Shown: positions 44,801 through 53,726, counted from the first letter of the stretch. The stretch: DNA of 64,000 bases from Staphylococcus muscae (GCF_003019275.1 NZ_CP027848.1:1302001-1366000), one strand, 5' to 3'. Notes: generated by a model not told the origin, from the sequence alone. Made by a program: numbers and translations.

Positions 44801-46429
44801 CTATAAATTATTATCTTCATCATCTTTTTCACTCACTTGCAAAATACGCAATGAACGACGCTCAATCTTTTTAAAACGCTCTGCACGAGTTTGTAATGCA
44901 ATGCGGTCACCAGACAAGATCATCATAAATGATATCATGATAATAACAAAGATGACGATGAGTGGTACACCGGCGACGATGGATGCTGTTTGCAAGATTT
45001 CTAATGCACGTTCGCCACCGACGAGCATTAATGAGAATGGCAATAAGCATAATGCAAACGCCCAGAACAAACGATTCATTTTGAGCGGTTCACCTTTCAC
45101 ACGTAATTGCGTTGCTGCTGCTACGATATATGACGCAGAATCAAACGTTGTCACTAAGAATAAAAACGCTGATAGGATAAACAAAGCAATCAGTACCGGC
45201 GCAAACGGCAGATGATTCACAACTTCAATAATGGTTGCTTCTGTACCATGTGAATTCAAGAATGAAATCACATCGAACTGACCTGTAATTTGTAAATATG
45301 TCGCATAGTTTCCGAAAATACCAAAGAACAGCACACAGCCAAATGTCCCATAAACAATCGTTCCGAGAATCACTTCTTTCAATGTACGTCCTCTTGAAAT
45401 ACGTGCAATGAATAGTCCAATAAATGGCGCATATACAATCCACCAAGCCCAGTAGAAAATGGTCCATTGTTGTGGGAAGTTCGTCTCTTCACGACCACCC
45501 ACACCACCAAATGGTTCTAACCATGTTGCCATTTGGAAGAAGTTTTTAATCATATTGCCGAAACTTGTAACAGTTGTTTCCATAATAAAAATAGTCGGTC
45601 CAATAATAAAAACAAAACCGAGTAATAGGAATGACAACCAAACATTCAAGTCGCTCAATACTTGAATACCTTTTTTCAGTCCACGATAAGAACTGTAAGC
45701 AAAGACGATTGTAATACCTACTAAGACACAACTTTTCACAACCATGCTGGAACCATCCACACCCGTCAATTTCTCTAGTCCAGCCGAAATCATCGGCACA
45801 CCGAGTGCAAGTGACGTTGCAGTCCCACCGATCAAACCAAAAATAAATAAAATGTCAACGAGTTTACCGATAAAACCATCTGTTTGTCCTTTTAAGATTG
45901 GACGGCATGCTTGGCTAATTTTAAAAATGGGTTGTTTCTTTACGAAGACTAAATAGCCAATCGGCAATGCAGGCAAGACGTAAATCGCCCACGCAATTGG
46001 TCCCCAATGAAACATGCCATACATTGTGGCATAACTTAGTGCTGTATCACTCATCGGTTCCGCACCTTGTGGCGGTCCTTGATAGTAATATGCCCACTCG
46101 ATGACACCCCAGTATAAAATGTCTGAGCCGATACCAGCACAGAAAAGCATAGACGCCCATGCGAAGTCGCTAAATTCTGGTCGATCGCTTGCACGTCCTA
46201 ATGTGACCGAACCATATTTACCGAACGCAATATATAATACAAAACAAAAAATGGCGAGACCTAACACGAGGTACGTCGCACCTAAATTTGTTGTAACAAA
46301 TTCATTCATCGCTACAACGACGGAACGACTTTGTTTTGGAAATACCATCATCGGTATCACAGCGAGTAACAATACAAACGCTGCACCACAAAATACGATC
46401 CAATCCATTAATTTATTATCCTTATGCAC
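44801..46429 (-). CDS. BCCT-family choline/betaine transporter, copy 2
   Basis: This 542-residue paralogue of copy 1 has the same 12-helix layout and nearly the same sequence, including the C-terminal RFKKIERRSL.ILQVSE.D.EDNNL tail. It has Asp in FCAGIGSDILYWG and YYQGPPQGAEPMSD where copy 1 has Asn and YFQGPPLGVKPMSD. The start is the GTG at 46429, from AAGGGGGATT upstream and alignment with copy 1; the in-frame ATG at 46459 would include the ribosome site. Proximity to gbsR suggests it corresponds to the CudT choline carrier of other staphylococci. Confidence 0.93.
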   Translation of the reverse strand: MHKDNKLMDWIVFCGAAFVLLLAVIPMMVFPKQSRSVVVAMNEFVTTNLGATYLVLGLAIFCFVLYIAFGKYGSVTLGRASDRPEFSDFAWASMLFCAGIGSDILYWGVIEWAYYYQGPPQGAEPMSDTALSYATMYGMFHWGPIAWAIYVLPALPIGYLVFVKKQPIFKISQACRPILKGQTDGFIGKLVDILFIFGLIGGTATSLALGVPMISAGLEKLTGVDGSSMVVKSCVLVGITIVFAYSSYRGLKKGIQVLSDLNVWLSFLLLGFVFIIGPTIFIMETTVTSFGNMIKNFFQMATWLEPFGGVGGREETNFPQQWTIFYWAWWIVYAPFIGLFIARISRGRTLKEVILGTIVYGTFGCVLFFGIFGNYATYLQITGQFDVISFLNSHGTEATIIEVVNHLPFAPVLIALFILSAFLFLVTTFDSASYIVAAATQLRVKGEPLKMNRLFWAFALCLLPFSLMLVGGERALEILQTASIVAGVPLIVIFVIIMISFMMILSGDRIALQTRAERFKKIERRSLRILQVSEKDDEDNNL

Positions 46430-46678
46430 AGTGAATCCCCCTTCATTAATCTGTTGCACGATCTGAGATAACTTCTGCTTTAGACTAACGAAGTTTACAT
46501 TTTAATGCAAATTCAATTCAATAACATACACGTTTTATTATGAATATATATAACTAAAATAACAATCAAACATTGTTAAAACAACGGTGTAAAGTAGGTT
46601 AATAACGTTAAGTAATTACTTAACGTTGAATTTTTATACATTTGAAACTAATAATTATTTATTTTAAAATCATTAAAA
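46430..46678. other. Control region of BCCT copy 2, duplicated from or to copy 1
   Basis: It shares ordered blocks with the copy 1 upstream region (ACTAACGAA.TTTA.ATTTTAATGCAAATT, TTCAATAA.ATACAC, ATGAATATATATAA, TAAAGTA). The rest is diverged. Confidence 0.6.
46604..46627. promoter_or_regulatory. Perfect 24-bp palindrome upstream of BCCT copy 2
   Basis: The half-site AACGTTAAGTAA is followed at once by its exact complement. It lies 175 bases before the GTG start and 94 bases after the MOSC gene. Having no loop, it looks like a protein-binding site rather than a terminator. Confidence 0.5.
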
Positions 46679-46706
46679 ATACCTACCTTTCTAAAAAAGT
46701 AGGTAT
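46679..46706 (-). terminator. Terminator of the MOSC gene
   Basis: On the minus strand ATACCTAC pairs with GTAGGTAT around a 12-base loop, then TTTTTAATG. Confidence 0.75.
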
Positions 46707-46720
46707 GTCATGATATTAAG

Positions 46721-47419
46721 TTAAATATTGGGACCATACAATCTCGCACTGTCATCGATTGCTGCACCAGTTAGACGTTTTTCTAAACTATGATGCCAGC
46801 TTTCAGGTGTAAAATCTGCTTCTTGTAATACTTTTATGTCTGTCTTATCAGCTTTCCCTTGTAATGTGTCATTCATCCGCTGAATCGTCCAATCAGGATA
46901 TGGTCGCTCTTGCAGCACTAGTACATCGCCTTGTTGGATATAACCTTCTTGCAACACACGATAGTACCAGCCTGTTTTACCTGTGTCTTCTAACATTTTC
47001 GCAAACTCAAGAATTCCTAACCGACGACTTGGTTTCCAGCATGGGCGTCTCGGTTGAGAAACCTGTATCACTGCTTCTCCGACTTGATAAACATCACCGA
47101 TACAAACCGTTTGTTCATTCATACCTATCACAGAAATATTTTCCCCATTACTCCCCGTAGGAATTTCTTGCTCGTATTGCGCACTAAACACTGGGTAATA
47201 ATCTGCGGCATATGCGAATAATGCTTTTTCTGTTCCACCATGATGGCGGGTATCTCCGACAGCATCACCTTGAAGCCCTTCCGTTCCAAGCCATACCGGT
47301 TCTGAGATTTCTCGTTTAAAAGCCGCAGTCGTCCATGTTTGTGACATCAAGTCTGTCGCATTTGCATCGCCGTGTTCCTTTACTTTGCCTACATAAAGTT
47401 TTTGAATTTGACGTGTCAT
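46721..47419 (-). CDS. MOSC domain protein, YiiM-like
   Basis: This 232-residue molybdenum-cofactor sulfurase C-terminal (MOSC) domain protein has a trailing 3-alpha domain. GLQGDAVGDTRHHGG and GENISVIG are the MOSC core, and the Cys in SQPRRPCWKPS is the conserved cofactor-facing residue. E. coli YiiM handles N-hydroxylated purines such as 6-hydroxylaminopurine. AAAGGGG precedes ATG. It is monocistronic. Confidence 0.9.
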   Translation of the reverse strand: MTRQIQKLYVGKVKEHGDANATDLMSQTWTTAAFKREISEPVWLGTEGLQGDAVGDTRHHGGTEKALFAYAADYYPVFSAQYEQEIPTGSNGENISVIGMNEQTVCIGDVYQVGEAVIQVSQPRRPCWKPSRRLGILEFAKMLEDTGKTGWYYRVLQEGYIQQGDVLVLQERPYPDWTIQRMNDTLQGKADKTDIKVLQEADFTPESWHHSLEKRLTGAAIDDSARLYGPNI

Positions 47420-47553
47420 CGTGTTTCCCCTTTCTTTTCATTACTATACAACACATTTATTACCTTCATTATCGCACAAACTTTATACTTGTGTCCGACA
47501 TAGATGCCTTATACACTATCATTAAACAATAAAGATAAAGGTGGCAACAACTT

Positions 47554-48258
47554 ATGCAACATGCGTTATATCAACATGGCACATTAGGCACCCTGATGGC
47601 AGGTGCACTGGAAGGGACATGCAGTATTGACACGTTACTTCAACACGGCGATCATGGGATTGCGACATTAACGGGCTCCGATGGCGAAGTAATTTTTGTC
47701 GACGGTCAAGCATTCCATGCGACAACAACAGACGATAAAGTGCGCATACTTTCTGGGGAAGCGCTCACACCTTATGCATCTGTCTCAAAATTCTCAGCAG
47801 ATACGGCTTTTGAAGCAACTGCCGCAAACCACGAAGCGTTGTATCAACAAATTCGTGAACGCATGCTGAGCGAGAATCTATTTGCAATGATTAAAATTAA
47901 AGGGACATTCAGTCACATGCACGTTCGCATCATGCCAAAACAGGATCCACCGTATACACGTTTGGTTACTTCTGCTAAAGCGCAACCTGAATATCACCGT
48001 CAGCACATCTCAGGTACAATCGTTGCAGTCTATACACCCGAAGCATTTCACGGCATTGGTGCCGCTGGCTTTCATGCACACTTCATTTCAGAAGATCAGC
48101 AGTTTGTTGGACACATTTTAGACTTTGACTTGGCAGAAGGAACTGTTCAAATTCAAAACTGCGCAACCTTGGAACAACACTTATCAACCGACCCAAGCTT
48201 CATCAATAAAACATTCGACTATCAAGATATCGCCGAAGACATCCGCCAAGCAGAATAA
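47554..48258 (+). CDS. budA: Alpha-acetolactate decarboxylase
   Basis: The 234-residue zinc enzyme turns acetolactate into acetoin. FSHMHVRIMP and GIGAAGFHAHFIS carry the three zinc His, and the conserved TPEAFHGIG segment precedes. The acetolactate synthase usually paired with it is not adjacent. AAAGGTGG precedes ATG. Acetoin production helps limit acidification during overflow metabolism. Confidence 0.93.
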   Translation: MQHALYQHGTLGTLMAGALEGTCSIDTLLQHGDHGIATLTGSDGEVIFVDGQAFHATTTDDKVRILSGEALTPYASVSKFSADTAFEATAANHEALYQQIRERMLSENLFAMIKIKGTFSHMHVRIMPKQDPPYTRLVTSAKAQPEYHRQHISGTIVAVYTPEAFHGIGAAGFHAHFISEDQQFVGHILDFDLAEGTVQIQNCATLEQHLSTDPSFINKTFDYQDIAEDIRQAE

Positions 48259-48261
48259 AGA

Positions 48262-48299
48262 ACGAGGTTGTGAGAGAAGCGTTTAGGGATTGAGCAGAA
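48262..48299 (+). repeat. Intergenic repeat, unit copy 1
   Basis: A 38-bp sequence (ACGAGGTTGTGAGAGAAG, then CGTTTAGGGATTGAGCAGAA) is repeated exactly at 48383-48420, 121 bp further on. Later segments CAGAAC/GTTCTG, GGG/CCC and GAGAAGC/GCTTCTC pair with sequence at 48350-48375, so copy 1 plus its spacer can form a large imperfect hairpin. Confidence 0.85.
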
Positions 48300-48309
48300 C
48301 CCAAGCAAT

Positions 48310-48344
48310 TCTCAAAATAGCTTTTTTATTTTGGGGAATTGCGA
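48310..48344 (+). other. Hairpin within the repeat spacer
   Basis: CAATTC..AAAATA and TATTTT...GAATTG enclose a T-rich loop, between the two repeat copies. Confidence 0.5.
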
Positions 48345-48382
48345 CGTTCTGTCGAAAGCCCTGCTTCTCGAACACTGACATC

Positions 48383-48420
48383 ACGAGGTTGTGAGAGAAG
48401 CGTTTAGGGATTGAGCAGAA
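48383..48420 (+). repeat. Intergenic repeat, unit copy 2
   Basis: Identical to 48262-48299 over 38 bases. The sequence after it (TTCGAATGATGAG) differs from that after copy 1, so the second unit looks truncated. Confidence 0.85.
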
Positions 48421-48463
48421 TTCGAATGATGAGTAAAGTCCTTTTTTACGCCCCTGAACACTA

Positions 48464-48505
48464 ACAGCCCATTCACTTCAATTCGTGTGAATGGGCTGTT
48501 GTTTA
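48464..48505. terminator. Terminator between budA repeats and alkaline phosphatase
   Basis: ACAGCCCATTCAC pairs with GTGAATGGGCTGT with a 10-base loop; T-rich on both outer sides. Confidence 0.8.
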
Positions 48506-48507
48506 TG

Positions 48508-49923
48508 TTATTTATTTTCGTAAAATTTAAAGATACGCTCTGCATTTTCTACATTATTCATATTCCCTCGAAAGGCTTCAGAGCCCGGACCGTAAGCGTA
48601 AGTATTCGTATCTACGCCAGTGTGTCCAGATGATGTCCATCCTGTTTTTGAAGCATCATTGATAGGGTGTTGAATCGCATCTTGCAACGCTTGATATTGT
48701 TTTTCGTATTTCTCTTCATCTTTTTTCTTATTTAGTTTCGCTAACTGATCTGCTTCTTGTTTTATCTTTTTCATTTCTTTCTTATCAACATCAAAACCGT
48801 AACCTGCTTGAATCGTATCATCGATTGATTCTCCTGATGCAATCTGTTCTGTCATCCATTGTGGCGAATGCTTCATATTACGTATTGGCTCTGCATCCCA
48901 CGCATATTCTCCATCTTTTCCTACCGATAAACCACCAGTTGAATGGTCTGCTGTCGCTACGACGAGTGTATCTGGATTTGATTCGGCATATGCCATCGCA
49001 TCTTCAAATGCCTTCTCGAATCCTTTCATCTCTGACATCACACCTGTTACATCGTGTGTATGACCTTGCTTATCAATTGATGCGCCTTCTACCATTAAGA
49101 AAAAGCCATCTTCATCTTTAGACAAACGATCCAAAGCTGATTTTTGCATATCAGCTAGACTCGGATTATCATCAGGTGCATCGATTTGTAGTGGCATATT
49201 TTCATCTGCAAATAACCCCAATACTTGGTCACTGTCTGATTCAGTTAATCCTTCCTTATTCGTTACGACATCATAGCCATCTTTTTCAAATTGCTTATCA
49301 AGGTTCCCGTTTTCTTTACCAAAATATTTTGCGCCACCACCGAGTAACACATCTACCTTATGTGCGTCTTCAATGCGTTCGTCATAAAATTGTTGCGCAA
49401 TCTCATTCTTTTTATCTCGGTCTGTCACGTGTGCTGCATAGGCTGCAGGTGTCGCATCTGTCAACTCAGCTGTTGTCACTAACCCCGTTGACTTACCGAT
49501 TGACTTAGCACGTTCTAATACGGTCTCCACTTTTTTTTGGTTTTCATCAACACCAATCGCACCATTGTATGTTTTATGCCCTGAACTAATCGCTGTACCT
49601 GCTGCTGCTGAATCTGTAACATTTTCTTCTTTATCTGCCGAGTATGTACGTTGACTTCCGACAAAATAATCATCAAAAGCTGTTTCTTCCATTTCTTCTG
49701 TATCCGGATTATCAGCAAAATATCGATATGCTGTTTGGTAGGACGGTCCCATACCATCTCCAACCATGAAAATAATATTTTTAGGACTTTCTTTATCGCC
49801 GTAGACAGTCACTTGATCTTGGTGCTGACTGTTTGCTTTGACTTCAGGTGCCGTCCCTAAAATTGATGCACTGACTAATGAACTTGCAATCATGATACTG
49901 CCTAAAGATGAACGTAATTTCAT
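48508..49923 (-). CDS. phoA: Secreted alkaline phosphatase
   Basis: The 471-residue protein has a signal peptide (1-30, cleavage near EVKA-NSQ). Metal ligands are in FMVGDGMG, the phospho-Ser in VTDSAAAGTA, and others in GGGAKYFG, SIDKQGHTHD, ATADHSTGG and SSGHTGVDT. It releases inorganic phosphate from esters outside the cell; staphylococcal homologues are called PhoA or PhoB and respond to phosphate. No clear Pho box was found upstream. Confidence 0.94.
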   Translation of the reverse strand: MKLRSSLGSIMIASSLVSASILGTAPEVKANSQHQDQVTVYGDKESPKNIIFMVGDGMGPSYQTAYRYFADNPDTEEMEETAFDDYFVGSQRTYSADKEENVTDSAAAGTAISSGHKTYNGAIGVDENQKKVETVLERAKSIGKSTGLVTTAELTDATPAAYAAHVTDRDKKNEIAQQFYDERIEDAHKVDVLLGGGAKYFGKENGNLDKQFEKDGYDVVTNKEGLTESDSDQVLGLFADENMPLQIDAPDDNPSLADMQKSALDRLSKDEDGFFLMVEGASIDKQGHTHDVTGVMSEMKGFEKAFEDAMAYAESNPDTLVVATADHSTGGLSVGKDGEYAWDAEPIRNMKHSPQWMTEQIASGESIDDTIQAGYGFDVDKKEMKKIKQEADQLAKLNKKKDEEKYEKQYQALQDAIQHPINDASKTGWTSSGHTGVDTNTYAYGPGSEAFRGNMNNVENAERIFKFYENK

Positions 49924-50059
49924 GCTTCAAAAACCCCTTTTCAATATTAGATTCAATGTCATTATAGTTTTAATTTTTGAAGAGAATTTGAATTAAATAT
50001 AAAGATTTTGTTAAGGTGATTTTTAAAGTTCCACATGAAACACATCTTATTAATGTACA

Positions 50060-50098
50060 AAAGGAAGACTTCCCGCTCTATAACGGTAGCCTTCCTTC
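50060..50098 (-). terminator. Probable terminator of the MFS exporter gene
   Basis: AAGGAAG and CTTCCTT arms with a partly paired interior, just after the stop on the minus strand. Confidence 0.5.
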
Positions 50099-50106
50099 AT
50101 ACTCAT

Positions 50107-51678
50107 TTATTCACTAAATGAACGTCTAAATATTAATGTTAGTACTAATATTACAACTGAACCAAATGCTGCCGTTAAGAATACAGGCATAAATGCAGCA
50201 CTCGCAACAGCATCCAAACCTTCCATAAGCGCCTGACGTACAGGTGTATTTGGCATCATTTCAAGCTTCTGCCACAAAGCATAAGTACTGCCGTTCACCT
50301 GTTCAACTTGAGACATCAATTGTTGCGGAACATCTTGTTGTGTTAAATGTCGATCAGTTAATGCTGTCGTCACTTTTGAGACAGTTTTGCTGAATCCTAG
50401 TTGGATCAACGTCGCAAAAAGTGTTGGGGCAATGGTAATACCCATCTGGCGTGAAACAGATAACGTCGCAATGACTGTACTGTTTCGGTCATCACCATAA
50501 CCTGCCGTTCGTGTTGCCAATACGGTCATCGGTGCACCGATTGTAAAACCAAAACCTAGACCGGCTATGATAGAAAAGATTAAGAATGTGATGACACCCG
50601 ATGTTAATATCGCTAACCCACCATATCCCAAAATACTAATAAGACTCGCAACAACTAATGCAAAGACAGGCCCCTTCTTATCAACCATACGGCCACCCAT
50701 CGATGCACCAACACCAGAAGCGAGTGCAAGTGGTGTAAGCCAAAAGCCACTATCTGCCGCACTCACATGCAAAACATTTTCGACAAAAGATGGAATGAAA
50801 ATAATAGCACCAATCAGCATACCCGAACAAATCCCCATTACGAGAATCGCTGAAAATGTTGGTTTACGTAATAATTCATATGGTAAAAACGCATCGACAT
50901 TTTTGCCTTCATTACGTTTTTCAATCCAAATCATCATGGCATAGCCTAAAATTGCTAGTACGAAGAAGGCAATAACAGACCATCGCATCGTACTGCTCAT
51001 TGCACTACTTGCACGAATGTTATAAATTCCGAACATCACGAACAATGTCGAAAGTGAGAACATAATAATCGCATATGTATCCATCTTTTTCTGTACAGGA
51101 CGTTGTGTTTCTGTCATTTTCAACATCACAAATATTGTAATAAACACTGCGATTGGTACATTAATTAAGAACAACCAATGCCATGTACCAGTCACTTTGA
51201 TCAGTAAACTTCCTAAGTTAGGGCCAAGTACAGAGGCGATCCCATTCATTGCACCGAGCGCACCTAACATCGTCCCTTGCTTAGAACGATCGTACGTCGA
51301 GATGAAGTGGGCACTCGCGATGACAAAAAGTCCACCACCACCGAGTGATTGAATGAGACGTGCGATGATGAAAAATGTATAGTTGGGACTTAATGCTACA
51401 AGCAATGAGCCGACGCCGAATAAGACTACTTCAACAATATAAACTTTCTTGCGACCATACATATCAGCCAACTTACCAGCTATTGGCGTTGCAACCGCCA
51501 TACCTAACGTATAAATAGCAATTCCCCATGCGCCCATCTGTGGCTGTATTTCAAACGATTGATTAATCGTCGTCAATGCTGCGCTAATAATTCCGTTATC
51601 CAATGCTGCCATAAATACACCGATAAGTAAAAGTAGCGCAACCAAATTAAACTTGGTTTCTTTAACTGATGATTTCAC
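50107..51678 (-). CDS. MFS multidrug exporter, DHA2 (14-helix) family
   Basis: This 523-residue drug:proton antiporter has 14 predicted helices. GKLADMYGRKKVY is the loop 2-3 motif A, LDNGIISAALTTI is motif D1, and GPNLGSLLIKVTGTWHWLFLINVP is motif C. It resembles EmrB/QacA/SdrM-type exporters. The GTG at 51678 follows GGGAGG at 8 bases; the longer frame adds a Cys/His-rich piece without a ribosome site. The extracellular segment before the last helix is long (about residues 420-490). Substrate unknown. Confidence 0.9.
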   Translation of the reverse strand: MKSSVKETKFNLVALLLLIGVFMAALDNGIISAALTTINQSFEIQPQMGAWGIAIYTLGMAVATPIAGKLADMYGRKKVYIVEVVLFGVGSLLVALSPNYTFFIIARLIQSLGGGGLFVIASAHFISTYDRSKQGTMLGALGAMNGIASVLGPNLGSLLIKVTGTWHWLFLINVPIAVFITIFVMLKMTETQRPVQKKMDTYAIIMFSLSTLFVMFGIYNIRASSAMSSTMRWSVIAFFVLAILGYAMMIWIEKRNEGKNVDAFLPYELLRKPTFSAILVMGICSGMLIGAIIFIPSFVENVLHVSAADSGFWLTPLALASGVGASMGGRMVDKKGPVFALVVASLISILGYGGLAILTSGVITFLIFSIIAGLGFGFTIGAPMTVLATRTAGYGDDRNSTVIATLSVSRQMGITIAPTLFATLIQLGFSKTVSKVTTALTDRHLTQQDVPQQLMSQVEQVNGSTYALWQKLEMMPNTPVRQALMEGLDAVASAAFMPVFLTAAFGSVVILVLTLIFRRSFSE

Positions 51679-51752
51679 TCGATTATCCTCCCACATTATT
51701 TGTCTTAATACTACTACTTTGTGGTGGCAATGTGAACACACATAGAAATAAA

Positions 51753-51794
51753 ATGACTACATCATCCCCACATACGTAACGATCATGTAGTCAT
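51753..51794 (-). terminator. Terminator of the methyltransferase gene
   Basis: ATGACTACATCAT pairs with ATCATGTAGTCAT (one mismatch region); on the minus strand it is followed by TTTTATTT. Confidence 0.75.
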
Positions 51795-51811
51795 CATTAT
51801 TAATAGAAATG

Positions 51812-52573
51812 CTATTGCTCTTTATGGGCTGCATGCACAATATAATTCAAACCATCTTTGTGACGTTTGAATGTTTTAAACATGCGTATAAACATCGGTC
51901 GATTTTCTTTCTTCATTGCATTTTTAACAATTTTCAACGTCCCTTTGACTCCTTCATCATAAATCATCCCTTTTGGTGTCATGAGAGTCATAGGTCCATG
52001 TTGTGTTTCGATGTTATCAAAACCTGCTTGACAATACAGTTCATGCCATTTTTCTTTCAATTGTGGTGACACATTCACATTGATAGCTTGAGACAAGTCA
52101 TTGATGATTTCTGTTTCTTTAGAAGGTACTTGAATAACGATATCATGTGTCAGTAACACACCACCTGGCTTCAGTACACGATAGTATTCGTTTAACGCTT
52201 GTTGTTTCGCCTTAACAGGTAACATCGTCAGCATCGCTTCATTCAGTACGATATCAAAACTGTTATCATCGAATGGTAAGTTCATCGCATTTGCCTGTTG
52301 TAAATGAATCTTATCCGACAACCCTGCTGCCGCTACATTCTTTTCACCTTGTGCCAATGCTGTTTTATTCAAGTCGATCCCTTCGATTTGACAGCCGTAA
52401 GTTTTCGCCAAATGAATCGATGTGGTACACATGTTGCATGCGACTTCTAACACCTGTTTATCCGAAGAAAAATGTCCTTTATCGATTAACCAATCCGTCG
52501 CACGCTTTCCACCCGGACGTAATCGTGTTTTTCCTAGTTTTGCTAAAAATGTATGGCCTGCTTCTTTTCTCAT
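51812..52573 (-). CDS. SAM-dependent methyltransferase, class I, iron-regulated
   Basis: The 253-residue methyltransferase has a SAM-binding motif I variant VLEVACNMCTTSIHLAKTYG (residues about 40-58; Asn-Met-Cys replaces the usual Gly-x-Gly). The acidic GIDLNKTAL is motif II, QANAMNLPFDDNSFDIVLNEAML is motif III/IV, and YRVLKPGGVLLTHD is the post motif. It is UbiE/COQ5-like. A near-perfect Fur box overlaps its promoter, so it should be induced by iron starvation. The substrate is unknown; siderophore or tetrapyrrole/quinone chemistry are candidates. AGAGGTGAT precedes ATG. Confidence 0.86.
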   Translation of the reverse strand: MRKEAGHTFLAKLGKTRLRPGGKRATDWLIDKGHFSSDKQVLEVACNMCTTSIHLAKTYGCQIEGIDLNKTALAQGEKNVAAAGLSDKIHLQQANAMNLPFDDNSFDIVLNEAMLTMLPVKAKQQALNEYYRVLKPGGVLLTHDIVIQVPSKETEIINDLSQAINVNVSPQLKEKWHELYCQAGFDNIETQHGPMTLMTPKGMIYDEGVKGTLKIVKNAMKKENRPMFIRMFKTFKRHKDGLNYIVHAAHKEQ

Positions 52574-52590
52574 CGTATCACCTCTTAATT

Positions 52591-52609
52591 GATAATGATT
52601 ATCATTATT
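52591..52609. promoter_or_regulatory. Fur box at the methyltransferase promoter
   Basis: GATAATGATTATCATTATT matches 18 of 19 bases of the classic Fur consensus. It overlaps the end of an extended -10 (TGATATAAT on the minus strand, TATAAT at 52612-52607) and covers the probable transcription start. Confidence 0.88.
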
Positions 52610-52727
52610 ATATCATGAGACATAACTATTTTTTCTCTTTATTTTATGGCGAATTTATGAACGCAAGAATTCGTGATTTTTTAACACATGTCACTTATGA
52701 TAGAACTATCACAGATAAAGGAGAAAA

Positions 52728-53672
52728 ATGATGAAACCTGTTTACTTTAACCACGACGGCGGTGTCGATGACTTAGTCTCACTCTTCCTACTCTTACATA
52801 TGGATAATATCAAGTTGATTGGTGTGAGTGCGATCGGTGCTGATTGTTATGTCGAACCTGCTGAAAGTGCTTCACGCAAAATTATCAATCGCTTTAGCCA
52901 TTATCCGATTGATGTGGCAACTTCTTATGAGCGCGGGAAAAACCCTTTTCCAAAAGATTGGCGCATGCATGCCTTCTTTATGGATGCTTTACCCATCTTA
53001 AACGAGCAACGTCCGTCACAATCACACACACTCAAAACACATGCTTACGAAGATATCATTGAAAAAGTCCAAGCTTCTCAACAACCTGTGACACTCCTGT
53101 TCACTGGCCCGCTAACTGACCTTGCGAAAGCATTAGATGTGGCACCAAATATTACAGACAATATCGAACGACTCGTATGGATGGGTGGGACATTTTTAGA
53201 TAGAGGAAATGTTGAAGAGCCTGAGCATGATGGAACGGCTGAATGGAATGCTTTCTGGGATCCTGAAGCTGTTGCACATGTTTTTGAAACGGATATCCCG
53301 ATTGACATGGTCGCTTTGGAAAGCACCAACCAAGTCCCACTCACACCTGCCATTCGTCAGTACTGGGCAGATCAACATGAACATACGGGTGTTGACTTTC
53401 TAGGCGTCAGTTACGCGGCTGTTCCACCATTAACGCACTTTCAAACAAATTCAACATATTTCTTGTGGGACGTACTCACAACAGCATATACAGGTAAACC
53501 TGACCTCGTCCGTCAAAAAACAGTCCATGCATCCGTTATCACACACGGACCAAGTCAAGGGCGCACTTATCTAGATGAAGAACATGGGCGACCACTTAAT
53601 CTCGTTTATCATGTAGATCACGATGCCTTTTTTGCATATATTACTGACCTTGCTAAAAAAGTACGTGATTAA
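52728..53672 (+). CDS. Nucleoside hydrolase (IunH/RihA-like)
   Basis: The 314-residue enzyme of the inosine-uridine nucleoside hydrolase family has the N-terminal calcium-binding Asp cluster in FNHDGGVDD, GPLTDLAKAL and GGTFLDRGN mid-protein, and the later Asp/His region in VYHVDHDAFF. It hydrolyses the N-glycosidic bond to free base and ribose. AAAGGAG precedes two adjacent ATGs (52728 and 52731). The upstream region contains a Fur box on the far side of the interval, 120 bp away. Confidence 0.92.
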   Translation: MMKPVYFNHDGGVDDLVSLFLLLHMDNIKLIGVSAIGADCYVEPAESASRKIINRFSHYPIDVATSYERGKNPFPKDWRMHAFFMDALPILNEQRPSQSHTLKTHAYEDIIEKVQASQQPVTLLFTGPLTDLAKALDVAPNITDNIERLVWMGGTFLDRGNVEEPEHDGTAEWNAFWDPEAVAHVFETDIPIDMVALESTNQVPLTPAIRQYWADQHEHTGVDFLGVSYAAVPPLTHFQTNSTYFLWDVLTTAYTGKPDLVRQKTVHASVITHGPSQGRTYLDEEHGRPLNLVYHVDHDAFFAYITDLAKKVRD

Positions 53673-53687
53673 ATACTTTTTCAATTT

Positions 53688-53726
53688 AAAGACCCTCACA
53701 ATCATACGAATTTGTGAGGGTCTTAC
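53688..53726 (+). terminator. Terminator of the nucleoside hydrolase gene
   Basis: AAGACCCTCACA pairs with TTGTGAGGGTCTT around an 11-base loop. Confidence 0.85.

Noticed and set aside
38707..46429. Assembly duplication artefact as explanation for two BCCT genes
   Set aside because: The copies differ at many positions in protein and upstream DNA, so they are true diverged paralogues.
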